IMG/VR virus record: IMGVR_UViG_3300031565_000160
Location: 1-36,920 of that record
DNA: 36,920 nucleotides
Source of the DNA: a virus
Reading direction: 5' to 3' (one strand)
In this document: piece by piece, positions 1 through 8,172 of the stretch
Layout of the letters: each line of letters begins with the position of its first letter
How positions within the stretch are numbered: the first letter of the stretch is position 1
Notes under the pieces: generated by a model
Databases searched by the model: none
What the model was told of the DNA's origin: nothing
The model's input: the letters and a program-made list of their open reading frames with translations, nothing else
Made by a program: the position numbers and the translations under genes

Positions 1-345
1 TCTATTTTAAAAGTCATTGAAGACAACCCTACAAAGAAAGTATTTACTTTTTTAGGTGAGCAAAACGATAATGGCACTCCTACTTGTGATTTTAGATACT
101 CGATTGAATACGGTAGGAATCACAAAAGAAAAATAGATGGTAAAGAATGGAAAGTAATGCTACCAGATCATCTATGTATATGGAAAAAGGACATTATAAA
201 AGAGCGATTCCCTAATAAACAGCTAGGTGAAGATCATGATTTTGCTCAGTTAATGACAAAACACTACACCAAAGAGGATGAATTTGAAATAAATGAGTGT
301 CTTTATTTCTACGATTACAACAGAAGCACAACCGAATGCAGGTAA
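1..345 (+). CDS. Glycosyltransferase, C-terminal part (5' end cut by window)
   Basis: The reading frame is open from the first base to the stop at 343-345, so about 114 C-terminal residues are present and the start lies outside the window. It carries HLCIWKK followed by GEDHDFA, the pattern at the C-terminal end of the catalytic domain in many phage and bacterial family 2 (GT-A) glycosyltransferases, where the GEDH/GED acidic residue helps position the acceptor. It probably transfers a sugar from a nucleotide sugar to an unknown acceptor. It overlaps the next gene by 10 bases and opens a run of sugar-modifying genes. The family call is fairly secure; donor and acceptor cannot be read from the sequence. 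Confidence 0.7.
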   Translation, partial: SILKVIEDNPTKKVFTFLGEQNDNGTPTCDFRYSIEYGRNHKRKIDGKEWKVMLPDHLCIWKKDIIKERFPNKQLGEDHDFAQLMTKHYTKEDEFEINECLYFYDYNRSTTECR

Positions 346-956
346 ATCTATTCATAAACTATTTCCAATGTGGGGATAAGATAAGACAAAAAGAATATGA
401 TTTTTGCTTCCAAACCAATCAAGACAATCCACTTATTAATAGAATTATTAACTTTGATAACCGATTAAAGTATGATGATTTTTTTGAAGCCACACAGGAA
501 TACCCAGATGATGTTAACATATTAGCCAATTCAGATATTTACTTTAATGACACGATTGAAAATGTTCGTAATATTAGAGATCGTGAATGTTACGCTATCA
601 CTCGAAGCGAATTAAAAGGTGAAAAGGTAGTGCCATTTGAAGAGATGAACACTTATAACAGAGAAGCAAAAGCAAGATTTAGTCAAGATGTTTGGGTGTT
701 TAAAGGGGCTGTAAAAAGAGTTAGAGCAAACTTTCATTTAGGCGTGCCTGGTTGTGATAACAGAGTAGCTCATGAGATAAGTATGGCAGGATATAAAGTA
801 ATTAATCCATGCTATACTATTGAGTGTATTCATAAGCATAGAAGCCAAGAAAGGTATTATAACATACCACAACAATATAATCAAAAAGTTGAGAAACCTT
901 ATAAATTTATAGAGCCAGAAGGCCATAAAACTAAACACTTTAGAACTAACGTATGA
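336..956 (+). CDS. Glycosyltransferase-like protein
   Basis: This 206-residue protein starts at the ATG at 336 inside the end of the previous gene; a frame-compatible start at 297 would overlap far more. It contains ANSDIYFN (DxD-like), then SQDVWVFKG, then LGVPGCDNRVAHE and a final INPCYTIECIHKH. This series occurs in short GT-A-like proteins of phages and bacterial polysaccharide loci, where the acidic and histidine residues bind metal and nucleotide sugar. The stop overlaps the next start (ATGA at 953-956), suggesting translational coupling within the cluster. The substrate is unknown. Confidence 0.65.
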   Translation: MQVNLFINYFQCGDKIRQKEYDFCFQTNQDNPLINRIINFDNRLKYDDFFEATQEYPDDVNILANSDIYFNDTIENVRNIRDRECYAITRSELKGEKVVPFEEMNTYNREAKARFSQDVWVFKGAVKRVRANFHLGVPGCDNRVAHEISMAGYKVINPCYTIECIHKHRSQERYYNIPQQYNQKVEKPYKFIEPEGHKTKHFRTNV

Positions 957-1885
957 AAGAAATGAAACCGACTCTATTACATATTGGATTATGTGTAGGA
1001 AGCGAATCAATGCCTAAGTATTTTGATAAGCAAACTAATTACTCAGAATTTTATCTAAATGGAAGTCTAATAGACAACCTTAACAATTTAAAGGAAGCAC
1101 CAGACTACATATTTATTCAGATCCAAAATGATAAATATGACGGCAACAGATCAACTCTAGGTCTTATTCCTTCTTTACAAAGGCTTAAAGAAATGGGTTC
1201 TTTTATAATTAATTGGACAGGAGATAAAAGGCACTCTATACCATCATGGATGTATCCATTTGCAGGGGTTGTGAATGTTACTTGTTTCTCAAATGAAGAT
1301 GATGTTTTAGAGTTTCAAAGAAGAGGATATAACGCTGAATTTCTACAAATAGGAATTGATGAGGATATATTTAATCCACACAGTCAGTATTACCCTAATC
1401 ATCCTGAGATAGTATTTCAAGCTAATAGAACTACACACTTTCCATTGTCTCTAGAACGTGATGAGATGGTGAAAACTTTACAAAATAGATACGGAAACAG
1501 ATTTGCTATTTATGGTAATGGATGGAATAACGGAGGCAAAAGCACGAATGCAAGTCAACACGAAGAGGCGAAAGTTTATAGATCCGCTAAAATAGCTATC
1601 AATCACAGTCAATTTAATTCAATCAGATACACGTCTGATAGGATGTTTAGGATATTAGGTTCAGGTACTTTTTGTTTGTCTCATAATTATAAAGGAATAG
1701 AAAAGGACTTTGTGAATGATAAGCATTTAGTAGTTTACAACAATGTAAATGATCTAATGCAAAAGATTGACTATTGGTTAGAAAACGAAGAGAAAAGAAA
1801 TGAAATAGCAAATGAAGGGCAAAAACATTGCTATGAAAATTTCACTTATACTCAAATGGTGAACGAAATATTGAAACTAAAATGA
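953..1885 (+). CDS. GT-B glycosyltransferase, CgeB/Glyco_trans_1_2 type
   Basis: This 310-residue protein has a two-domain GT-B look. The N-terminal half ends in INWTGDKR and PFAGVVNVTCFSNEDDV. The C-terminal half has the nucleotide-sugar-binding series IYGNGWNN, KVYRSAKIAIN, RMFRILGSGTFCLSH and a final ENFTYTQMVNEI helix. This C-terminal layout is that of the glycosyl transferase group 1/CgeB-like family. It starts at 953 (ATGA overlap with the upstream stop) and overlaps the next start by 4 bases. It likely acts in the cytoplasm on a virion or host surface glycan. The family is clear; the sugar is not. Confidence 0.8.
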   Translation: MKEMKPTLLHIGLCVGSESMPKYFDKQTNYSEFYLNGSLIDNLNNLKEAPDYIFIQIQNDKYDGNRSTLGLIPSLQRLKEMGSFIINWTGDKRHSIPSWMYPFAGVVNVTCFSNEDDVLEFQRRGYNAEFLQIGIDEDIFNPHSQYYPNHPEIVFQANRTTHFPLSLERDEMVKTLQNRYGNRFAIYGNGWNNGGKSTNASQHEEAKVYRSAKIAINHSQFNSIRYTSDRMFRILGSGTFCLSHNYKGIEKDFVNDKHLVVYNNVNDLMQKIDYWLENEEKRNEIANEGQKHCYENFTYTQMVNEILKLK

Positions 1886-2616
1886 AAGTATCGGCGTATT
1901 ATCCAGCTCATTACGGAAAAGAGTACCTAGAAGCAAGTTTGAAAAGTGTAGTACCACATGTTGATGAGGTTCTAATCCTTTACACAGCACAACCTAGTTA
2001 CGGTAAATTCACACAGTTAAAGAATCCAGATAGCAAAGATGAATTACTAGCAATAGTAGAAAAAGAAACTAACTCTTTTAAGTGGGTTGATATTCCTGTA
2101 ACACATCAAGAAAACCATCATAGAAATATGAAGAGTATTTACCTACATGATAGTGATATAATTGTAGCGGTTGATGCTGATGAAATATGGGATGATTTAG
2201 ATTTAGCAATTAAAGCTGCATGGGATTCTAATTATGAGAATATCAATGTGGCAGGATCTCAATGGTATCACTTTTGGAGGTCATTTAACGAGTGCCATCG
2301 TGATGGATTTGCGCCTACTAGGTTTCATTGCAAGAAAGGAAAGCAAGGCACAGGAGTAATTGATAAGGGAACAGTATATCACATGGGATATGCTCAAAGT
2401 GAAGCGATCACCGAATATAAGATTAGTTGTCATGGTCATAAGTCTATTTCTGGAAGTTGGTATCGTGAAAAATGGTTAAATTACAATAGAGGAGAAACAA
2501 CGCATCTACATCCAGACAGTCAAACCGTATGGATAGAAACGCAAGACTTTGACAAGACTACAATGCCTATTTATTTAAAAGAGCATCCGTATTACGATTT
2601 AGATAAGATAGTATGA
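1882..2616 (+). CDS. Family 2-type (GT-A) glycosyltransferase
   Basis: This 244-residue protein begins MKVSAYYPAHYGKEYLEASL and has IVAVDADEIWDD at about residues 94-105, a good DxD metal/nucleotide-sugar motif (D98, D100). A C-terminal LKEHPYYD is typical of phage-borne members of the GT2-like clan. Start and stop overlap both neighbours by 4 bases, so it is part of one translationally coupled operon. The acceptor is unknown; proximity to capsid and connector genes makes a virion protein a plausible target. Confidence 0.75.
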   Translation: MKVSAYYPAHYGKEYLEASLKSVVPHVDEVLILYTAQPSYGKFTQLKNPDSKDELLAIVEKETNSFKWVDIPVTHQENHHRNMKSIYLHDSDIIVAVDADEIWDDLDLAIKAAWDSNYENINVAGSQWYHFWRSFNECHRDGFAPTRFHCKKGKQGTGVIDKGTVYHMGYAQSEAITEYKISCHGHKSISGSWYREKWLNYNRGETTHLHPDSQTVWIETQDFDKTTMPIYLKEHPYYDLDKIV

Positions 2617-3200
2617 TTATAGAAGAAATATTGACAGATATGGTAGATTGCCCTAATGTAAGATTTTTACAAGTTGAAGGTTTAAAAGCTACTCAATCAA
2701 GAGAAGTTTTAAAATTACTTGAAAAATTAAAAATAGAAGATTTTGATTTAATAATTGAAATAGGCACACAAGAGGGGGGTTTTTCTTTATTGTTAAAAGA
2801 ATATTTAAAAAACGAGGTTCATACATGGGATATAAGCCAATGGTATCCTATTGATTTGAAAAGAGATCTTTTTAATAAACATGGAATAAACTATCACATT
2901 AGAGATTGTTTTCAAGACTCTTTATTAGTTAAACTCATAAAGGATGATAGAAAAAAAATAGTATTTTGTGATGGAGGGAATAAAGGGATTGAGTTTGATT
3001 TTTTTTCTAAGTATTTAAATAAGGGGGATTTTATAGGGGCACATGATTATTTTGAAACTCATTCAAAAAGGGATAATAATATATGGACTACTTGTGAATT
3101 AGTTTATTCTGGAATTGAAGGCGCTATAAATAGAGAAGGGTTAACACAACAATACAGAGAGGACTCTTTAAATGCAGTTTGGGCACTTTATAAAAAATAA
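2613..3200 (+). CDS. SAM-dependent methyltransferase, class I fold
   Basis: This 195-residue protein has a motif I-like EIGTQEGGFSLLL at residues 49-61, which binds S-adenosylmethionine, and a later IVFCDGGNKG acidic loop typical of small Rossmann methyltransferases found in sugar loci (Methyltransf_24-like). Its place inside a glycosyltransferase operon suggests it methylates a sugar or a glycan-bearing protein. It overlaps the previous gene by 4 bases. Its codons look more A/T-rich than the flanking glycosyltransferase genes, which may mean separate acquisition, but this is an impression only. Confidence 0.65.
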   Translation: MIIEEILTDMVDCPNVRFLQVEGLKATQSREVLKLLEKLKIEDFDLIIEIGTQEGGFSLLLKEYLKNEVHTWDISQWYPIDLKRDLFNKHGINYHIRDCFQDSLLVKLIKDDRKKIVFCDGGNKGIEFDFFSKYLNKGDFIGAHDYFETHSKRDNNIWTTCELVYSGIEGAINREGLTQQYREDSLNAVWALYKK

Positions 3201-3205
3201 TAAAA

Positions 3206-3337
3206 ATGGTAGATAAAAAGTATTTAGATGAATTAGACCTTTCAGAATATGATAAGTATTTAGCTGATTCAGTATTTTGCAATAGGATTATAGGATATGG
3301 TCATAAGTGGACTTATACAGAAACTTGTAATTGCTAA
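3206..3337 (+). CDS. Small 43-residue protein, unknown
   Basis: The ORF starts at the ATG at 3206, five bases after the methyltransferase stop, and ends TAATG into the next gene's start at 3337. The product is acidic and tyrosine-rich at the N terminus (YLDELDLSEYDKYLADS) and ends GHKWTYTETCNC, with two cysteines in the last three residues. There is no recognisable family. The exact stop/start overlap and the lack of any other gene in this gap are the evidence that it is real. Confidence 0.5.
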   Translation: MVDKKYLDELDLSEYDKYLADSVFCNRIIGYGHKWTYTETCNC

Positions 3338-3903
3338 TGAGAAAGGCAGCCATCATAGTAGAAAACAGACCATTAGATAATCTTTTTGAGATCATTGAAG
3401 CGCATATGATTCACTTAAAAGGTTGGGATTGTATCTTATATGATGATGAAGAAATAAACAGCTCAGAGGATTACAATAGACTATTAACTAACCCTAAGTT
3501 TTGGGATATTGATTACGATAAAGTATTAATATTTCAACACGATTCTAGTATATTAAAGAAAGGTGTTGATGAGTTTTTAGATTGGGATTATGTCGGCAGT
3601 CCTTGGAAAACTACTGCAAGCTGGGCAAGGCATGACAGGGCAGGTGGTAACGGAGGATTGAGCATAAGAGATGTTAAAGCACATCAAAAACTATTAAGTG
3701 AAAAGCAATATAATCCTAAGTACGGTAATGAGGATGTATTTTTTACTCATTATTTACCTAATGTAGCTCCTTATCAAGTATGCCAGAGGTTTGCCTGTGA
3801 AACTGAATACCAGTTAGGAACAATCGGATACCATGCAATTGATAAGCATTTGTCAGTTAGTGAGTGTTTAAATATTAAGATGCAATATATACCAACTAAT
3901 TAA
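3337..3903 (+). CDS. DUF5672 glycosyltransferase-like protein
   Basis: This 188-residue protein shows the full set of DUF5672 landmarks: VLIFQHDSSIL (63-73), WDYVGSPW (83-90), GGNGGLSIRD (103-112), NEDVFF (131-136), FACET (152-156) and GTIGYHAIDKH (161-171). The family is placed with GT-A-like glycosyltransferases and occurs in polysaccharide loci and phages. The start at 3337 is preferred because it overlaps the upstream stop by one base; an in-frame ATG at 3334 is not excluded. It is the last gene of the sugar cluster and is followed directly by a head gene with no gap. Confidence 0.8.
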   Translation: MRKAAIIVENRPLDNLFEIIEAHMIHLKGWDCILYDDEEINSSEDYNRLLTNPKFWDIDYDKVLIFQHDSSILKKGVDEFLDWDYVGSPWKTTASWARHDRAGGNGGLSIRDVKAHQKLLSEKQYNPKYGNEDVFFTHYLPNVAPYQVCQRFACETEYQLGTIGYHAIDKHLSVSECLNIKMQYIPTN

Positions 3904-4797
3904 ATGGACTTAGAAAAAACATACGATAAGACCACAGAGTCAATTGATCTTTTTACTAATAGATTCAATGCAAACATATCTACTAGGTCAAATGATATGT
4001 GGAAAACGATATCAAAGACTTTAAAGAAATTGGAATTAGATAGTAGTGGAAATATAAAAGTAAACAACGCTAATTTAAAGGTACTTAGAACGCTTCGAGG
4101 GGACATACTCAAAACAATTATAACACCTCAATATAAGAATGATTTAAACGAGTTTTTAGGCGGTTTTGACCAACTTAAAGGTATTAATGATACTTATTAT
4201 AAAGCTGCAGCTTCTGGTCTTTTAAATGAGAATAAACTAGTCTTCAAAGAAGTTGTGAACGCTTCAATAGATGCTACTAAAAATAGCCTATTAGAGGCAG
4301 GGATTAGCAATGAAATAATAAAGCCAGTACAGAACCTATTGACTAGGAATGTAACAACAGGAGGTAATTTTGATGACCTTGCTACTGCTTTAAAAACTGA
4401 AATATTAGGCGATAAAGAAAGGCTAGGAGGATTAGAACGATACACTAAACAGATTACTAAAGATTCATTACAACAGTTTAACGCTAACTACAATGAGTCT
4501 GTGTCTGCTGATTTAGGGTTTGAGTTCTTTTATTATCATGGAGCAGTAAAAACTACATCTAGGGATTATTGTCTTGATTTAGTGACTGGTGGTAGATGGT
4601 ATCATAAAAAAGAAATAGAGGAAACATCTAGCCAACAATGGGCTGGTAAAATCCCAGGAACAAACGCAAGTACTATATTTATTTACAGAGGTGGATATAA
4701 TTGCGGACATAATTGGAACGGTGCAAGCACATCGGTAGTACCTAACTCAGTAGTGGAAAGAGCTATTAGCAAAGGGTATTATAAATTGAAAAAATGA
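3904..4797 (+). CDS. Phage minor head / head morphogenesis protein (MuF-like)
   Basis: This 297-residue protein is mostly helical in its first 200 residues. It ends in a conserved block: TSRDYCLDLVTGGRWYHKKE, then QQWAGKIPG, then IYRGGYNCGHNWNG. Arg-Asp-Cys, Trp, Gly and Cys-x-His residues in this order are the C-terminal signature of minor head proteins related to phage Mu gpF/SPP1 gp7. Such proteins sit inside the capsid near the portal. It begins at the base after the DUF5672 stop and is followed by connector genes. The fold call is an inference from motif spacing. Confidence 0.6.
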   Translation: MDLEKTYDKTTESIDLFTNRFNANISTRSNDMWKTISKTLKKLELDSSGNIKVNNANLKVLRTLRGDILKTIITPQYKNDLNEFLGGFDQLKGINDTYYKAAASGLLNENKLVFKEVVNASIDATKNSLLEAGISNEIIKPVQNLLTRNVTTGGNFDDLATALKTEILGDKERLGGLERYTKQITKDSLQQFNANYNESVSADLGFEFFYYHGAVKTTSRDYCLDLVTGGRWYHKKEIEETSSQQWAGKIPGTNASTIFIYRGGYNCGHNWNGASTSVVPNSVVERAISKGYYKLKK

Positions 4798-4798
4798 T

Positions 4799-4806
4799 TA
4801 TATTTG
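4799..4806 (+). promoter_or_regulatory. Candidate -7 promoter box (TATATTTG)
   Basis: An exact TAnnTTTG box, the Bacteroidota sigma-A -7 consensus, begins two bases after the minor head gene stop and lies 48 bases before the next start. No TTG is found at the preferred 19-21 base distance upstream, so promoter activity is uncertain. Confidence 0.35.
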
Positions 4807-4853
4807 TTAATTAAAGGGTTTAGCGACCAAAATAAACCTATTACGAATGAATT

Positions 4854-5816
4854 TTGATAAGTTGTTTAAACAATTACATAGGCGTTTTAAACGTCACAGG
4901 CTACACTAATCCCGATTCAGGGTACTTCATAAACGATTTAGCCGGTATTTCGACCAACCAATTAGAAGAGATTTCTGATACAGAAGATCAATACGAACCT
5001 AGACTAGCCTTTGATGATATATATGCAAGGGCTTCAAGACTTTTAGAATCTGATATTAAAACAGGTCTAAAGAAGTATTTCAAAAATTACTCTTATATCT
5101 CCAATACAATTACAGGGTATTACAAAAAGAATGAATCTATAAGCCAAGGAGCTAATTATAACGGATGGTACTTTGATTTAGGCGCACAATCTAAGAACTT
5201 AAATCTAAATCTTACTTCATTCGATCTTTACCTAGCTACTGATTCAGTATTCACAATAGTAGTGTATGACCTAGCCACAGGATCAAAGCTAGATGAGATA
5301 GACTTTAGCGGTACGGCTGGATTGCAAACGTACAGAGTTGATAAAAACTACCCACTACATAGATACACTAGAATATTCATAGGATACGATGAGAGCGAAG
5401 TAAACACGTTTAAAACGAGTGATTTTGTTTTGAATAATAGTTTAAGTTTAAGACGTGGTAATATTCCTAAAAGTGGCTCAATAATATATGACAATTTTAA
5501 TTCAACTTATAGCGGAATGATTCTAACTTATAATTTAGAATGTTCAGTCGATCAGTTTGTTTGTCAAAGGTTGCCGATATTTAAAGATGCTTTTCTTTAT
5601 AAATTAGGGGTTGAATTTTGCACAGAAAGGATTTATTCAGATCGAATTAATAGATATACTTTGATGGATAGAGATAGAGCTATTGAGCTTAGAACTGAAT
5701 ACGAAATACAGTATAAGGAACTAATTGACAATGCTATTACTGATTTAAAAGTAGATTCAGATGGTATTTGTTTTGATTGTAACAGATTGGTAAGTTACAA
5801 GATGATATTAGGTTGA
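4854..5816 (+). CDS. Head-tail connector / structural protein of Bacteroidota phages
   Basis: This 320-residue protein appears to use a TTG start at 4854. The same frame has a TGA at 4848-4850, so no ATG is available upstream, and residues immediately after the TTG (ISCLNNYIGV, then NPDSGYFINDLAGIS) look like the conserved N terminus of this family. The middle (residues about 105-190) reads as a beta-rich domain with FDLYLATDS and YTRIFIGYDE. The C terminus has Cys residues in DGICFDCNR. Position after the minor head gene and before a completion gene argues for a connector or adaptor role. The stop overlaps a possible small gene. Confidence 0.55.
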   Translation: MISCLNNYIGVLNVTGYTNPDSGYFINDLAGISTNQLEEISDTEDQYEPRLAFDDIYARASRLLESDIKTGLKKYFKNYSYISNTITGYYKKNESISQGANYNGWYFDLGAQSKNLNLNLTSFDLYLATDSVFTIVVYDLATGSKLDEIDFSGTAGLQTYRVDKNYPLHRYTRIFIGYDESEVNTFKTSDFVLNNSLSLRRGNIPKSGSIIYDNFNSTYSGMILTYNLECSVDQFVCQRLPIFKDAFLYKLGVEFCTERIYSDRINRYTLMDRDRAIELRTEYEIQYKELIDNAITDLKVDSDGICFDCNRLVSYKMILG

Positions 5817-5986
5817 TAGAATATAAAGGATTAGCGAGAGCGAGAAGAGAGCTGGAAAGTATCTTATTAATGATTGAAGAGTTAAAGGAAATAGGATTTT
5901 CAAAACAAGAAATAAGAGAGTTAATAAATGAGTCTAAAAAAACTACTAGCAAGGATGCAAATCTTACAAAAGACAAACAGAGCTGA
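5813..5986 (+). CDS. Possible small 57-residue helical protein (TTG start)
   Basis: An ORF from a TTG at 5813 (inside GGTTGATAG, overlapping the previous stop) runs to a stop at 5984-5986. The product is a charged helix rich in Glu, Leu and Arg (RARRELESILLMIEELKEIG, then SKQEIRELINES). An ATG at 5870 would give a shorter form. It fills the otherwise empty 111 bases between the connector and the next gene but runs 59 bases into that gene in another frame. No family is recognised. Confidence 0.4.
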   Translation: MIEYKGLARARRELESILLMIEELKEIGFSKQEIRELINESKKTTSKDANLTKDKQS

Positions 5987-6347
5987 AAAGGCTATGGCAT
6001 CTTCTATGTTAGCGGTTACAAATGAAAGGATTTTTAGAGAAGGCAAAGACTCAAAAGGGGCAAGTTTAGGAAACTATTCACTACCGTATTTAAAGCAAAG
6101 AATTAAACAAGGTTATCCAGCTAGTCGAAAAATTATACTGCAAGCCACAGGGCAAATGGCTCAGGACTTTTCAGTAATAACAGGACAAAAGAACGTAGGA
6201 TTAGGATTTAAAAATAGTGCTAATGCGGATAAATCTGAATGGGTAGAAGATACTTATAATACTACAATCTTTGCTCATACAGAACAAGAAAAAGAGTTAG
6301 CAAACAAATTATTTAGCGAGGAAGTAAACAAGATTTTAAATGGCTGA
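5928..6347 (+). CDS. Tail completion / virion morphogenesis protein (gpS/gp10-like)
   Basis: This 139-residue protein has the features of head-tail joining proteins of the Mu gpG/HK97 gp10 type: a basic N-terminal helix, IFREGKDSKGASLGNYS (35-51), then ILQATGQMAQDFSV with the conserved aromatic/polar beta segment, and VGLGFKN. These proteins close the head-tail interface during assembly. It overlaps the next start by 8 bases. The small size and location between connector and terminator candidates fit. Confidence 0.65.
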   Translation: MSLKKLLARMQILQKTNRAEKAMASSMLAVTNERIFREGKDSKGASLGNYSLPYLKQRIKQGYPASRKIILQATGQMAQDFSVITGQKNVGLGFKNSANADKSEWVEDTYNTTIFAHTEQEKELANKLFSEEVNKILNG

Positions 6348-6876
6348 ACGATCATTAAATACTATACTAACTGAGGTTAATACTTTTATAAAGACTGTTG
6401 TCTTTGGGTCTAAAATTACCACATGGGGTCAGGCTTATTTACAAGAGCAAGATGGTAAGACTTTCCCATTGTTAAATCAAGGTAGTGGACAAGGTAGGAA
6501 AATTCAATGGAATGATACCTATCCGTTGCAGACTTATCACAGAATACTAAGCAATACAAAAGAAACGAATACTGATCTTGGATTTGGTGCAAAGCCATAT
6601 CAAGAAAGGATATATGAAATGAGGTTAGTAGGCATAGGAAGTAAGGCAGCTTTGTCTAGCGCTAACTATGAGGACAATCAAGAAATTTGTAAGGCTGTTT
6701 CAGATGCTTTGCCATCGTTTTTAAGTGGTAAAGAATACATCGAAACAGGAGATCATGAGGTAATCAAGCAGAATGTCTATGATGAAGAGTTTGCCAATAC
6801 GGTAGAACTTAAAAAGCTAAGCTTGGAGGGTATAGCATTTTGGATTGATTACACGATAAAAATTAAAACTTGTTGA
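6340..6876 (+). CDS. Probable tail terminator / neck protein
   Basis: This 178-residue protein has no motif that proves a function. It has mixed alpha/beta character, an N-terminal helix (LNTILTEVNTFIKTVVFG) and ends in a beta strand (WIDYTIKIKTC). Position directly after the completion protein and before tail-type genes is where siphoviruses encode the tail terminator that caps the tail tube. Function is inferred from order and size only. Confidence 0.4.
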   Translation: MAERSLNTILTEVNTFIKTVVFGSKITTWGQAYLQEQDGKTFPLLNQGSGQGRKIQWNDTYPLQTYHRILSNTKETNTDLGFGAKPYQERIYEMRLVGIGSKAALSSANYEDNQEICKAVSDALPSFLSGKEYIETGDHEVIKQNVYDEEFANTVELKKLSLEGIAFWIDYTIKIKTC

Positions 6877-6880
6877 TGAT

Positions 6881-7645
6881 ATGAATAAAGTACCAGGTTT
6901 AAATAGTAATGTATTTTTTGATCCAGTTGGGCTTCCTTTTAGTCAAGTTAGTAGTGTTGATCCTTTATTCCCTTCTGGTGCTATTGCTTACTACCGTATG
7001 GATGAATCAAGCGGTGCTGTAATAGATGCTGTTAATGGTTATAACGGTGTAAACAACGGAGCAACACCCAATGTAACAGGGAAGATAAACACAGCTTATG
7101 ATTTTGATGGGTTAGTAGATTATATTAATCTTGATGCCTTAGTAACTCCTTTAGCAACTACAACACAGGGTACTTGGTCTATGTGGGTTAAGCCTGTTAA
7201 TGCTTTACCTAGTACGGCTCAGGTATTTTTATCTTTTAGTGATACGGATGTGCATAGTTTTATTACCATAGCTTATTTAAGTAATGGATCTTTTAGTATT
7301 CAAGCTATTCTTTCTCTTCTTGGTAAATGGATTATAAGCACAACTGCTAATGATGTAACTGCTGGTTCTTGGTATCATTTAGCCCTAGTACAAGATGGTG
7401 TTTCTCCAGTTTTTTATGTTAATGGTATTCCTTCTGGGACACTTACAAATACTAATAATATAACTTCTTGGTTTAATGACATAGCGGGGATTGATAATGG
7501 AAGAATTGGAGATATTAATTTTACAAATAACACAGAAAAACTATTCTTTGACGGCACAATAGACGAAGTAGGAATCTGGACTAGAGCCTTATCAGCAACA
7601 GAAGTTAGTAATTTGTACAATGGTGGTAATGGAAGACAAATTTAA
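6881..7645 (+). CDS. LamG/concanavalin-like domain protein, likely virion surface
   Basis: This 254-residue protein has an N-terminal segment of about 30 residues and then a complete Laminin_G_3-type domain: IAYYRMDESSGAVIDAVNGY, GKINTAYDFDGLVDYINL, GTWSMWVKP, GSWYHLALVQDG, FYVNGIPSG, FDGTIDEVGIWTRALSATEV, LYNGG. LamG domains bind carbohydrates or proteins and in phages occur on tail adhesins or capsid decorations. It lies where a major tail tube gene would be expected, so it might replace or decorate that component. No signal peptide is visible. Confidence 0.75.
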   Translation: MNKVPGLNSNVFFDPVGLPFSQVSSVDPLFPSGAIAYYRMDESSGAVIDAVNGYNGVNNGATPNVTGKINTAYDFDGLVDYINLDALVTPLATTTQGTWSMWVKPVNALPSTAQVFLSFSDTDVHSFITIAYLSNGSFSIQAILSLLGKWIISTTANDVTAGSWYHLALVQDGVSPVFYVNGIPSGTLTNTNNITSWFNDIAGIDNGRIGDINFTNNTEKLFFDGTIDEVGIWTRALSATEVSNLYNGGNGRQI

Positions 7646-7656
7646 AATATAAGATA

Positions 7657-7935
7657 ATGGATTTAACATACGTAATAGGAGATGCAACAGTATTCAATCA
7701 GAAGTTTGCTGAATTTGAGCAGGGAATAGGACACTACGCAGAGGTAGGATTTAAAGCCTTTGGGGCAATTCGATACTCTTTGGATGGTACTCAAGTTTTA
7801 TTTAAAGGTGAAACTTCTAAATTCTTACAATCAGATTTAGAAATAGAAGGTACTATGACATTTGACCAAGCTGGAGCAAAGGCATACATGGATGCACATA
7901 GATTAGAGTGGGAAAGTGAGGATATATTTTTATAA
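7657..7935 (+). CDS. Small tail-associated protein, unknown
   Basis: This 92-residue protein (MDLTYVIGDATVFNQKFAEF start) is a beta/alpha mix without membrane segments and ends in an acidic EWESEDIFL. It follows the LamG gene by 11 bases and precedes the lysis cassette. No family is recognised; a structural role is suggested by neighbours only. Confidence 0.4.
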   Translation: MDLTYVIGDATVFNQKFAEFEQGIGHYAEVGFKAFGAIRYSLDGTQVLFKGETSKFLQSDLEIEGTMTFDQAGAKAYMDAHRLEWESEDIFL

Positions 7936-7965
7936 AAAAATTATATTACATGGTAAAAAAAGTCT

Positions 7966-8172
7966 ATGCAGGAATTAGAATTAGGGGTAATTGGTTTCTT
8001 GTTATTTTTGATAATCCTATATATGTCTAGGTTAATATCTAAAATAGAAGAACTAATGATAGAAATAGCTCAATGCAAAAAAGAAATAATGAAATTACTT
8101 GAGCTATATGACGCAATTAAGAAAATAGAGGAAAAAATAAATAACTGGGAAAAAGAAAATGGAAAATATTGA
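7966..8172 (+). CDS. Small membrane protein with coiled coil (lysis cassette)
   Basis: This 68-residue protein has one strong membrane helix at residues 6-24 (LGVIGFLLFLIILYMSRLI) followed by a charged heptad-like helix to the C terminus. The layout, one N-terminal anchor plus coiled coil, fits a holin accessory or an inner-membrane spanin-like subunit. It overlaps the next gene by 14 bases and stands two genes before the endolysin. Exact role is not provable from sequence. Confidence 0.5.
   Translation: MQELELGVIGFLLFLIILYMSRLISKIEELMIEIAQCKKEIMKLLELYDAIKKIEEKINNWEKENGKY

Noticed and set aside
738-1010. Minus-strand ORF of about 90 codons opposite two glycosyltransferase genes
   Set aside because: It lies wholly over two strong + strand genes, has no promoter or neighbours on its strand, and its product is a hydrophobic mirror of coding DNA.
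4847-4909. 20-codon ATG ORF overlapping the start of the connector gene
   Set aside because: It is very short and its frame ends inside the conserved N terminus of the connector. The TTG start at 4854 explains the sequence better.
7949-8029. 26-codon ORF overlapping the first lysis-cassette gene in another frame
   Set aside because: It is wholly explained by the better-supported membrane protein starting at 7966.
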